Below, one piece after another: positions 26,044 to 32,976 of a stretch of DNA of 64,000 bases. Location of the stretch: contig NZ_JAPELX010000001.1 of the NCBI RefSeq assembly GCF_026343335.1, positions 1,302,001 through 1,366,000 of the forward strand. Reading direction: 5' to 3'. Below the pieces are notes generated by a model. It worked only from the letters and a program-made list of their open reading frames with translations. It was not told the origin of the DNA and did no database searches. The DNA is from Streptomyces sp. NBC_00078. Lineage in GTDB: Bacteria; Actinomycetota; Actinomycetes; Streptomycetales; Streptomycetaceae. The translations under genes were made by a program, and so were the position numbers. Each line of letters starts with the position of its first letter. The stretch's first letter is position 1.

Positions 26044-26856
26044 TCAGGGGCACATGGCGAACAGCGGACCACAGGACGCGCGCAGGGCTGCCGAGCGGTG
26101 GCGTGGGGGTCCTCTGCGGACGACGGCATGCCTGAGCACGGCGAAAGCCGTCGGCGCGGCCGGGGCGTCTTCGGGCGACGGCAGGCCCGCTCGGGTCCGG
26201 AGACCGGGGACGGGGCGTCCCAGGAGCCCGCGGACGCGGCGGAGCGGCGCGAACACGACGACCGCGAGGGCCCGGCCCAGTTGGTGAACTGCCGTCTCGC
26301 CGCGCCACAGCCACACCCCGCACACGACGGCGGCGAGAAGGTGCGCTAGGAACATCGCGGCAGGGCCCTGGCTCGCGGCCGAGAACGTCGGCAGGACGTG
26401 GGAGTCGCCTGCCGTTGCAGCGTGCGCCATGGTCATGCTCGCCCCGGAGTGGTCCATGTGCATGGCCATCCCTGAGGGGGAGAACATCATGGCGTGGCCC
26501 GCACCCGTGGCCGATGCGGTCTCCGCGGCGCGGGCCGGTCCGTGGGCCACCTCGTGTGCCAGGTCGAACAGCACATGCAGCAGCCCCTGCGCGGCGGTCG
26601 TGACACCGACCACGGTCACGGGGCCGCGTTCCTGGCGGGTGAGCCACCAGCCGGCCGAGGCCGTCCCCGTGAACGCCGCTCCCAGCGCCCACCAGGGCAG
26701 CAGGTCGCCGGACATCAGGGCATGTCCGAGCGCGCTCGTCACCACGCAGACGGCCGCGAAGACCGCCGCCGACAGCGCGCGTGGGCTGCCAACGCGTTCC
26801 GCGGCCGACGTCGCGCGGCTCGCCCGGCGCGTTGCGCCGGGACGGCTCCGGGACAC
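26044..26856 (-). CDS. Met/His-rich four-helix membrane protein, paralog 1 of 3
   Basis: A 270-residue membrane protein with helices at ALSAAVFAAVCVVTSALGHAL, LLPWWALGAAFTGTASAGWWL, VTVVGVTTAAQGLLHVLF and MFLAHLLAAVVCGVWLW. A Met/His-rich extracytoplasmic loop (MMFSPSGMAMHMDHSGASMTM) lies between helices 3 and 4. The C-terminal HAVVRRGPPR motif recurs in its paralog at 51297, while 46126 ends with a shorter FRGPP. GTG 26856 follows GAGGAG. The Met/His loop suggests copper binding. Function is unknown; a metal sensor or permease accessory are possibilities. Confidence 0.8.
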   Translation of the reverse strand: MSRSRPGATRRASRATSAAERVGSPRALSAAVFAAVCVVTSALGHALMSGDLLPWWALGAAFTGTASAGWWLTRQERGPVTVVGVTTAAQGLLHVLFDLAHEVAHGPARAAETASATGAGHAMMFSPSGMAMHMDHSGASMTMAHAATAGDSHVLPTFSAASQGPAAMFLAHLLAAVVCGVWLWRGETAVHQLGRALAVVVFAPLRRVRGLLGRPVPGLRTRAGLPSPEDAPAAPTAFAVLRHAVVRRGPPRHRSAALRASCGPLFAMCP

Positions 26857-26958
26857 CAGTCAACTCCTCGTACCGATGGGCTCATCGCCTCTTACGGACG
26901 GGAGTGGCCTTTCATTCAGCCGCGCGGCGGTTCTTCGTGAGCCGGGGCGCGGCGGACG

Positions 26959-27174
26959 TCAGGCGGTGACTATGCCGTCCAGCTTTCCGGCTTTCGCGTC
27001 GGCCACCAGGGAGGAGAACTGGTCGGCGCTCATCTGGACGCGCTGCCCGAAGTCGTCGGTGAGCAGGACGCGTCGGTCCGCGGGGGCGCCCGGGTCGACG
27101 AACAGCTGCGGACAGCCGCAGTTGCACTCTCCGCAGAAGGTCGCCAGGGGCTCCAGGCCGTTGATCTCGTTCAT
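26959..27174 (-). CDS. small Cys-rich actinomycete protein (CGECNCGC motif)
   Basis: A 71-residue protein starting MNEINGLEPLATFCGECNC, with a four-Cys cluster C-x2-C-x-C-x-C (CGECNCGC) at about residues 14-21. This looks like a metal or iron-sulphur site. It is a type I recall as conserved in streptomycetes but without known function. It lies between a Met/His-rich membrane protein and ECF-type promoter 3. Confidence 0.75.
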   Translation of the reverse strand: MNEINGLEPLATFCGECNCGCPQLFVDPGAPADRRVLLTDDFGQRVQMSADQFSSLVADAKAGKLDGIVTA

Positions 27175-27360
27175 CGTGCGCTGCCTTTCGACGGGAGGGT
27201 CGGGCAACCAGGTCCTTGCCGTCGCCTGGCCGGATGGTGGTGGCCGAGACATACCCCCGCGCGCACGTCGCCACGCGCCGGCACGCGCAGCGGCCGGGGC
27301 AGGGCCGAGCGCGCCTGTGCGCCGTTTCGCACCCGGTGCTTCACGGACCCGGCGTCCCGG

Positions 27361-27390
27361 CGGAACCAGTCAGCACCGGCCAACGACTAC
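27361..27390 (+). promoter_or_regulatory. ECF-type promoter 3, upstream of a DJ-1/PfpI gene
   Basis: Plus-strand CGGAACC (27361-27367), 16 nt, CGACTAC (27384-27390). The -10 is exact and the core GGAAC of the -35 is kept. An ATG follows immediately at 27391, so the transcript could be leaderless for a short peptide before the DJ-1 gene. Confidence 0.65.
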
Positions 27391-27462
27391 ATGAGGGAGG
27401 GCTGTTGTCCGTCCGCGAGACGGCGTCGGTCAGCCCGTGCCGTCGGTCGAACCGCGGGCTAG
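27391..27462 (+). CDS. possible 23-residue leader peptide with adjacent cysteines
   Basis: Directly after ECF-type promoter 3, ATG 27391 opens MREGCCPSARRRRSARAVG..., stopping with TAG at 27460-27462. That is 3 nt before a GTG and 9 nt before the ATG of the DJ-1 gene. Its CC pair and Arg run, with the tight spacing, would fit a translated leader coupled to the downstream gene. There is no independent evidence that it is translated. Confidence 0.3.
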   Translation: MREGCCPSARRRRSARAVGRTAG

Positions 27463-27471
27463 GGTGTGGCC

Positions 27472-28086
27472 ATGGCCGACGACGTTCTGACAATCGGTGT
27501 GCTGCTCTTCGACGATGTCGAGGAACTCGACGTGGTGGGTCCGTGGGAGGTGCTCGGGTTCTGGGCCTCCCACATCGCGACCTCGTCGGTGCGCGTGGTG
27601 GCTCTCGGCCCGCAGGTCGGAGTGGTGCGCGGTTCGAAGGGCCTCGGCATGGTCGCCGACCACGCCATGGACGAGGCGTTGCCGCTCGACCTGCTCGTCC
27701 ATCCCGGTGGCAACGGCACCCGCGGCCTGGTCAAAGACGCGGCACATCTGGAGTGGCTGCGCGGCCTGCACGAGCGGGGCACCGTGCTGGCGAGCGTGTG
27801 CACCGGTTCACTGGTGCTGGCCGCGGCCGGTCTGCTGGCCGGCCGGCCGGCCACCACCCACCGTGACTATCTCGACAAGCTCGCGAAGATCGACCCATCG
27901 ATCGAGGTGCGGCGCGGAGAGCGGTTCGTCGACGACGGCACCGTCGTCACCAGCGCCGGCGTGTCGGCCGGCATCGACGTGGCGCTGCACCTCGTGGCCC
28001 GATACGACGGGGCCGAGTCTGCGGAGTTCACGCGGGCCGGAATCCAGTACGAGGCTCCGGAACCCGTCCCGGGCTCCGGGGCCTGA
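27472..28086 (+). CDS. DJ-1/PfpI family protein, isonitrile hydratase-like (copy 1)
   Basis: A 204-residue single-domain protein of the DJ-1/PfpI superfamily. The nucleophile elbow ASVCTGSLVLAAAGLLAG (Cys about residue 108) and the acidic FDDVEELDVVGPWEVL segment resemble those of Pseudomonas isonitrile hydratase InhA, a member of this family. ATG 27472 is used; a GTG 6 nt upstream is possible. It is preceded by an ECF-type promoter also present before the metallophore genes, and convergent with the ABC ATPase. A role in hydrating the isonitrile to a formamide, releasing metal, is inferred from family and context. DJ-1 proteins also include chaperones, amidases and regulators. Confidence 0.82.
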   Translation: MADDVLTIGVLLFDDVEELDVVGPWEVLGFWASHIATSSVRVVALGPQVGVVRGSKGLGMVADHAMDEALPLDLLVHPGGNGTRGLVKDAAHLEWLRGLHERGTVLASVCTGSLVLAAAGLLAGRPATTHRDYLDKLAKIDPSIEVRRGERFVDDGTVVTSAGVSAGIDVALHLVARYDGAESAEFTRAGIQYEAPEPVPGSGA

Positions 28087-28104
28087 CGCCCGCTCACCGC
28101 CGGT

Positions 28105-28935
28105 TCAGCGGTCGGCCGTCTCTGCCAGGCGGGCGGCAGCGTCATCCTCGGGATTCTCACCGTGCGCGAGGGGCCTGGCCTCGTAGGTGATCCGGACTAC
28201 GCCATCGGCATGCCGTTCGGTACTCGCGCGGACCCCGAAGACATCGGCGAGCAGGTCCGGGGTGAGGACGTCCAGGACCGGCCCCGCCGCCGCGACGGCG
28301 CCGCCGCTCAGGACGACCAAGTGGTCGCAGAGGCGGGCGGCGAGGTCGAGGTCGTGCAGCACGGCGAGCGTGGTGACACCGGTGGCACGAATCAGGTCCA
28401 GGAGTTCGAAACGGGCCCGGATGTCGAGGTGGTTGGTCAGTTCGTCCAATACGAGGAGCCTGGGGTTCTGGGCCAGTGCCCGTGCCAGCAGGACGCGTTG
28501 GCGTTCGCCTCCGGAGAGAGAGGTGTAGTCGCGGTCCGTGAAGGGCCGTACCCCGCAGCGGTCGATGGCATCGGACACCGCCTCGTGGTCCTGGGGACCG
28601 TCACGGCCGAGCAGACCGTGATGAGGGGAACGGCCGAGAGCGACGATCTCGCCCACGGTCAGACCGGCGGTGCTGCCACCCGCGTCCTGGAGGACGGCCG
28701 CCGTACGGCGGGCCGCCGCCCGGGGGGACAGCTCCCATACGTCGTCCTCGCCCACCCTGACCACCCCCTCGGCCGGGCGCAGGGAGCGATAGACGGTGCG
28801 CAGCAGGGTGGACTTGCCGCTGCCGTTGGGGCCGACGAGGCCGACGATCTCGCCCGCGCGGGCCTCCAGGCTCACGTCGCGCAGGATCGGGGTGCGGTCG
28901 AGGGCGACGTGGAGCCGGTCGACGATGAGTTTCAT
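28105..28935 (-). CDS. FecE/FepC-type metallophore ABC transporter ATP-binding protein
   Basis: A 276-residue ATPase with Walker A GPNGSGKST, Q-loop LQDAGG, signature LSGGERQR, Walker B LLVLDELTNHLD and switch His in VLHDLDLA. The Walker B ELTN replaces the usual EPTN/EPTS, a minor variant. It is the third gene of the binding protein-permease-ATPase unit driven by ECF-type promoter 4, with 4 nt to the permease. It energises uptake of a siderophore- or chalkophore-type complex. Confidence 0.93.
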   Translation of the reverse strand: MKLIVDRLHVALDRTPILRDVSLEARAGEIVGLVGPNGSGKSTLLRTVYRSLRPAEGVVRVGEDDVWELSPRAAARRTAAVLQDAGGSTAGLTVGEIVALGRSPHHGLLGRDGPQDHEAVSDAIDRCGVRPFTDRDYTSLSGGERQRVLLARALAQNPRLLVLDELTNHLDIRARFELLDLIRATGVTTLAVLHDLDLAARLCDHLVVLSGGAVAAAGPVLDVLTPDLLADVFGVRASTERHADGVVRITYEARPLAHGENPEDDAAARLAETADR

Positions 28936-28939
28936 GTTT

Positions 28940-29965
28940 TCAGTCCAGGCCCTTGTTGCGGCGCAGCAGCCACAGGAAGAAGGGGGCGCCGAGCAGGGCG
29001 GTCAGGATGCCCAGCGGCAGTTCATTGGGGCGGTTGAGGGTGCGGGAGAGCAGGTCGACGAGGACCAGGTAGACGGCGCCCAACAGGGCCGTCAGGGGCA
29101 GCAGCCGACGGTGGTCGGCGCCGATGGTAAGCCGCACCAGGTGCGGGATCATCAGGCCGACGAAGCCGATGCCGCCCGCGACCGCGATGACCGTGCCGGT
29201 CAGCAGCGCGCTGAGGACCAGCAGGACGGCCCGCAGCCGGCTGACGTCGACGCCGAGCGCGGTGGCCGACTCGTCCCCGGCCAGCAGCACGTTGAGGCGG
29301 CGGCCGAACAGGGACAGCAGCACGGTCGTCACCAGCACCACGACGGCGACCGTGGGCAGTTGGTCCCACTGGGCGCCCGCGACGCTGCCCAGCATCCAGA
29401 ACATGACCGTCCTCAGTTCGGTGGGGGTCGCCTGGAGCTGGACGTAGCTGGTCGCGGAGAGGAAGACATAGCCGATGGCGACACCCGCGAGGACCAGCCG
29501 GGTCGGGGCCAGCCGCCCCTGGCGCCGGCCGAGCGCGAAGACCAGGGCTCCGGCGGCCACCGCGCCGAGGAAGGCCGCCGCCGACACCCCCAGCCCGGCC
29601 AGCGCCACTCCCCCACCCAGGGTGATGACGAGGACCGCGCCGAGCGTGGCGCCGTAGGAGAAGCCCAGCACGACGGGGTCGGCCAGCGGGTTGGACACCA
29701 CGGTCTGCAGGACAGCCCCGGTCACGGCCAGGCCCGCGCCGACCAGCGCCGCCAGGACCACCCGCGGGGTGCGGAAGTTCCAGACGATCTGGTCCAGCGC
29801 CAGGTCCGAGGGGGCCGGCCCCGCGCCGGTGACGTGGTGCAGGACAATCGCCCACACGTCCGCGACCGGGACGTTGACGGCTCCGATGCTGATCGCCACG
29901 ATCATGGTGGCGACCAGCGCGACGGGCAGCAGCGTGAACGCGAGCGGGACCTTCAGCCGGGTCAG
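28940..29965 (-). CDS. FecCD-type metallophore permease, apparent CTG start
   Basis: A 341-residue permease with about ten hydrophobic helices and FecCD motifs (NPLADPVVLGFSYGATLGA, GGIGFVGLMIPHLVR, NRPNELPLGILTALLGAPFFLWLL). No ATG, GTG or TTG lies between the binding-protein stop and helix 1. The first in-frame ATG is inside helix 1. A CTG at 29963-29965 overlaps the binding-protein TGA as CTGA, the same coupled geometry as the other overlaps, and gives the normal family length, so I take it as the start. Confidence 0.88.
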   Translation of the reverse strand: MTRLKVPLAFTLLPVALVATMIVAISIGAVNVPVADVWAIVLHHVTGAGPAPSDLALDQIVWNFRTPRVVLAALVGAGLAVTGAVLQTVVSNPLADPVVLGFSYGATLGAVLVITLGGGVALAGLGVSAAAFLGAVAAGALVFALGRRQGRLAPTRLVLAGVAIGYVFLSATSYVQLQATPTELRTVMFWMLGSVAGAQWDQLPTVAVVVLVTTVLLSLFGRRLNVLLAGDESATALGVDVSRLRAVLLVLSALLTGTVIAVAGGIGFVGLMIPHLVRLTIGADHRRLLPLTALLGAVYLVLVDLLSRTLNRPNELPLGILTALLGAPFFLWLLRRNKGLD

Positions 29966-31002
29966 AAGGCGTCCGGGTGCAGCATCTTCGCGACCTTCTG
30001 CACGGCCAGGTCGTTGCTGGGGCCCAGGTACATCGAGTCGGACAGCGTCACGTACGTGTTGTTCTTGGCGGCCGGCCACTGGGGGAACTCCTTGAGCAGC
30101 TTCTTGGCGTACGCCGCCGGGTTCGGGTCGTTGTAGCTCATGACGACGACGGCGTCGACGTCGGTGGCGGCGACCTTCTCCTTGCTCAGGTCGGCGAAGG
30201 TGGCCTTGGTGGTGCCGGAGAAGGCGTTGGAGCCGCCCGCCTTGGCGAGGATGTCGTTGACGATGCCGTGGGCGAAGACCGAGCTGAAGTCGTTGCTGCC
30301 CATGGCCATGTTGGAGAACAGCACCATGACCTTGGGCTGCTTCTCGCCCTTCACCTTGGCCGAGACGGCCGCAATGCTCTTCTCCGAGGCGGCGATCAGC
30401 TTCTCCGCTCTGTCGCTCACGTTGAAGACCTTGCCCATGTCGCGCAGCAGCTGGTAGCTGTCGGCGACTGTCATCTGGGAGGGGTCGTCGTCGCAACCCT
30501 GCGGGGAGACGTAGCTGTTGGCGCCGACCTGCTTCAGCTGGTCGCGGGTGGCGAAGCCGTTCTTCTGGTCGAAGCCGTACGTGGTGACGGACAGGACGAG
30601 GTCGGGACGCAGTCCCAGCATGGCCTCGCGCGGGATGTCGTACGCCTCGTTGACCTTGACGTCGCCGGTGGGCAGGGCCTTGATGGCCGCGGCCCGGCCC
30701 GCGACCTCGGACATGCCGTAGCCCTGCTGGTTGGCGACGATCCTGTCACCGAGACCGAGGGCGAGGAGCGTGGAGACCTCGGCGACCGAGGTGCCGTTCA
30801 TCACGACGACCCGACTGGGCGCCTTCTCGAAGGTCTGCTTCTGGCCGCAGTTGTCCAGCGTGACCGGGTAACCGGTCCTCGAAGCCGCGGCCTCGGTCGA
30901 CTTCGCACTCGCCTCGTCGTCCGAAGCCGAGCCGCCGCATGCCGCCGTCAGCAGACAGAGGGCGGTGGCCAGGGCGACGGCGGCCGGCCGGTTCATCGAC
31001 AT
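29962..31002 (-). CDS. metallophore ABC transporter substrate-binding lipoprotein, copy 1
   Basis: A 346-residue periplasmic-binding-fold (FepB/BtuF-type) lipoprotein with lipobox LTAACGG (Cys about residue 22). Two lobes are joined by a long helix (DSYQLLRDMGKVFNVSDRAEKLI). It is about 80 percent identical by eye to the copy at 31843-32883, including the conserved DNCGQKxTFxKAP and GLGDxIVANQQ segments. It has its own ECF-type promoter 53 nt upstream and is followed by permease and ATPase genes. It likely binds a metal-isonitrile complex or a related metallophore. Confidence 0.93.
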   Translation of the reverse strand: MSMNRPAAVALATALCLLTAACGGSASDDEASAKSTEAAASRTGYPVTLDNCGQKQTFEKAPSRVVVMNGTSVAEVSTLLALGLGDRIVANQQGYGMSEVAGRAAAIKALPTGDVKVNEAYDIPREAMLGLRPDLVLSVTTYGFDQKNGFATRDQLKQVGANSYVSPQGCDDDPSQMTVADSYQLLRDMGKVFNVSDRAEKLIAASEKSIAAVSAKVKGEKQPKVMVLFSNMAMGSNDFSSVFAHGIVNDILAKAGGSNAFSGTTKATFADLSKEKVAATDVDAVVVMSYNDPNPAAYAKKLLKEFPQWPAAKNNTYVTLSDSMYLGPSNDLAVQKVAKMLHPDAF

Positions 31003-31054
31003 ACGGGGCTCCTTGCGTGCAGGACGTGATCATGGGCACGGGGCTTCTGTTGCA

Positions 31055-31084
31055 GTAGTCGCCGCGAGGTGGCCTTGAGTTCCC
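31055..31084 (-). promoter_or_regulatory. ECF-type promoter 4, upstream of binding protein copy 1
   Basis: Minus-strand GGGAACT (31078-31084), 16 nt, CGACTAC (31055-31061), followed by TGCAACAG, which is shared with the duplicate at 32935. Exact consensus match. Confidence 0.8.
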
Positions 31085-31211
31085 GGCGGTCGCGGTCCGT
31101 TTCGCGGACATCCCGAAGCGGGGCGCGTTCCGTCGGCCGAGGTCGGGCAGCGCATCTCCGAGGAGGGATCGGGCAGCAAAGTCCACACATGGGTGCCCCA
31201 GGCAGCGGCGG

Positions 31212-31793
31212 TCAGGAGCTTCGCCAGACAACACCGCGCTGCTCGTACTCCATGATGGACTCGACACCGAGGGCGACGGAGGCTCCGCACGCGCGGGTGA
31301 GCAGCCAGAGCGCCAGATCGATTCCGCTCGTGACACCGCCCGCGGTGACGAGGTTCCCGTCGTCGACGACCCGTGCGTCGATCACCTTGCCTCCCTGGGA
31401 GGCCAGTTCGGGCTTGGCCAGGTGGTGGGTCGTGCACGGACGGCCTTTGGTCAGGCCTGCCGCGGACAGCACCATGACTCCTGTGCAGACCCCGGCGATG
31501 ACGACTCCCGCCTCCTGCGCCCGTACGAGATTGCGATGGACGTCTGGATCGTGGATCAGCTGGTCGCCACCGCCCGGCACGATCAGGACATCGGTGTCGG
31601 TGGGGTCCCATGCGGTCGGCACCGTGACCTTGGTGCCGAAGAAGCAGGTCACCTCGCCAGGAGCCGACGGCCGCACCAGTGTCGTCTCCACCTGGGCTCC
31701 CGCCTGCACAGCGTGCCCGAGAACATCACGTGGCCCGATGGCGTCCTGCTCCTCCACCCCGTCGTACATGAGGATCTGAACACGTAGCGGCAT
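31212..31793 (-). CDS. DJ-1/PfpI family protein, isonitrile hydratase-like (copy 2)
   Basis: A 193-residue DJ-1/PfpI protein with nucleophile elbow AGVCTGVMVLSAAGLTKG (Cys about residue 101) and acidic MYDGVEEQDAIGPRDVL near the N terminus. It follows binding protein copy 2 by 49 nt on the same strand and ends before ECF-type promoter 4, so it should be transcribed from promoter 5. Together with the protein at 27472, two members of the isonitrile hydratase family lie in one regulon with isonitrile biosynthesis. Enzymatic role is inferred. Confidence 0.85.
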   Translation of the reverse strand: MPLRVQILMYDGVEEQDAIGPRDVLGHAVQAGAQVETTLVRPSAPGEVTCFFGTKVTVPTAWDPTDTDVLIVPGGGDQLIHDPDVHRNLVRAQEAGVVIAGVCTGVMVLSAAGLTKGRPCTTHHLAKPELASQGGKVIDARVVDDGNLVTAGGVTSGIDLALWLLTRACGASVALGVESIMEYEQRGVVWRSS

Positions 31794-31842
31794 CGGCTTT
31801 GCGTCTCCTTGGCTGGTGGGGCGTCCTCGGGCAGCAGGCGGC

Positions 31843-32883
31843 TCAGACCTTGTCGGGGTGCAGCATCTTCGCGATCTTCTCCACGGCCAGGTCGTTGCTC
31901 GGGCCGAGGTACATCGAGTCCGACAGCGTCACGAACGCGTTGTTCTTGGCGGCCGGCCACTGAGGGAACTCCTTGAGCAGCTTCTTGGCGTACGCCGCCG
32001 GGTTCGGGTCGTTGTAGGCGATCACGACGAGGGCGTCGACGTCGGTCGCGGCGACCTTCTCCTTGCTCAGGTCGGCGAAGGACGTCTTGGAGGCGTTCTC
32101 GAAGGCGTTGGCGCCGCCGGCCTTGGCGAGAATGTCGTTGTAGATGCCCTTGGCGACGACGGAGTTGAAGTCGTTGCCGCCCATGGACATGTTGGAGAAC
32201 AGCACCATGACCTTGGGCTGCTTCTCGCCCTTCACCTTTTCCTTGACGGCCGCGATGTTCTTCTCCGAGGCGGCGATCAGCTTCTCGGCCTTGTCGCTGA
32301 CGTTGAAGACCTTGCCCATGTCGCGCAGCAGCTGGTAGCTGTCGGCGATGGTCATCTTGGAGGTGTCCTGGTCGCATCCCTGAGGGGAGACGTAGCTGTT
32401 GGCGCCGACTTCCTTGAGCTGGTCGCGGGTGGCGAAGCCGTTCTTCTCGTCGAAGCCGTACGAGGTGGTGGACAGCACCAGGTCCGGGCGCAGGCCGAGC
32501 ATGGCCTCGCGGGGGATGTCGTAGGCGTCGTTGAGTTTGACGTCGCCGGTGGGCAGTTTCTTGATGGCGGCGGCCCGGCCAGAGACCTCGGACATGCCGT
32601 AGGTCTGCTGGTTGGCGACGATCTTGTCACCGAGACCGAGGGCGAGGAGCGTGGAGACCTCGGCGACCGAGGCACCGTTCATGACGACGACCCGGCCGGG
32701 GGCCTTCTTGAAGGTCTCCTTCTGACCGCAGTTGTCTAGGGTGACCGGATAGCCGGTCTTCGAAGCCGCGGCCTCGGTCGTCGTGTCGCTCGCCTTGTCG
32801 TCGGACGACGAGCCGCCGCATGCCGCCGTGAGCAGACACAGTGCTGCGGCCAGAGCGGTAACGACCGGCCGGTTGATCGGCAT
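31843..32883 (-). CDS. metallophore ABC transporter substrate-binding lipoprotein, copy 2
   Basis: A 346-residue near-duplicate of the lipoprotein at 29962, with lipobox LTAACGG and the same two-lobe layout. Differences are scattered, mostly conservative. It has no adjacent permease of its own and probably shares the transporter encoded by 28105-29965. Promoter region and leader are duplicated too. It lies directly downstream of the NRPS gene. Two receptors could widen ligand range, for example apo and metal-bound forms. Confidence 0.93.
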   Translation of the reverse strand: MPINRPVVTALAAALCLLTAACGGSSSDDKASDTTTEAAASKTGYPVTLDNCGQKETFKKAPGRVVVMNGASVAEVSTLLALGLGDKIVANQQTYGMSEVSGRAAAIKKLPTGDVKLNDAYDIPREAMLGLRPDLVLSTTSYGFDEKNGFATRDQLKEVGANSYVSPQGCDQDTSKMTIADSYQLLRDMGKVFNVSDKAEKLIAASEKNIAAVKEKVKGEKQPKVMVLFSNMSMGGNDFNSVVAKGIYNDILAKAGGANAFENASKTSFADLSKEKVAATDVDALVVIAYNDPNPAAYAKKLLKEFPQWPAAKNNAFVTLSDSMYLGPSNDLAVEKIAKMLHPDKV

Positions 32884-32934
32884 GCGGGCTCCTTGCGTGA
32901 GGGGTGTGCTGATGGGCTGGCGGGTTCTGTTGCA

Positions 32935-32964
32935 GTAGTCGGGGCGAAGTGCGCGTGAGTTCCC
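32935..32964 (-). promoter_or_regulatory. ECF-type promoter 5, upstream of binding protein copy 2
   Basis: Minus-strand GGGAACT (32958-32964), 16 nt, CGACTAC (32935-32941), then TGCAACAG as at promoter 4. It lies 13 nt beyond the NRPS stop. Confidence 0.8.
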
Positions 32965-32976
32965 GGCAGTTGCCGA

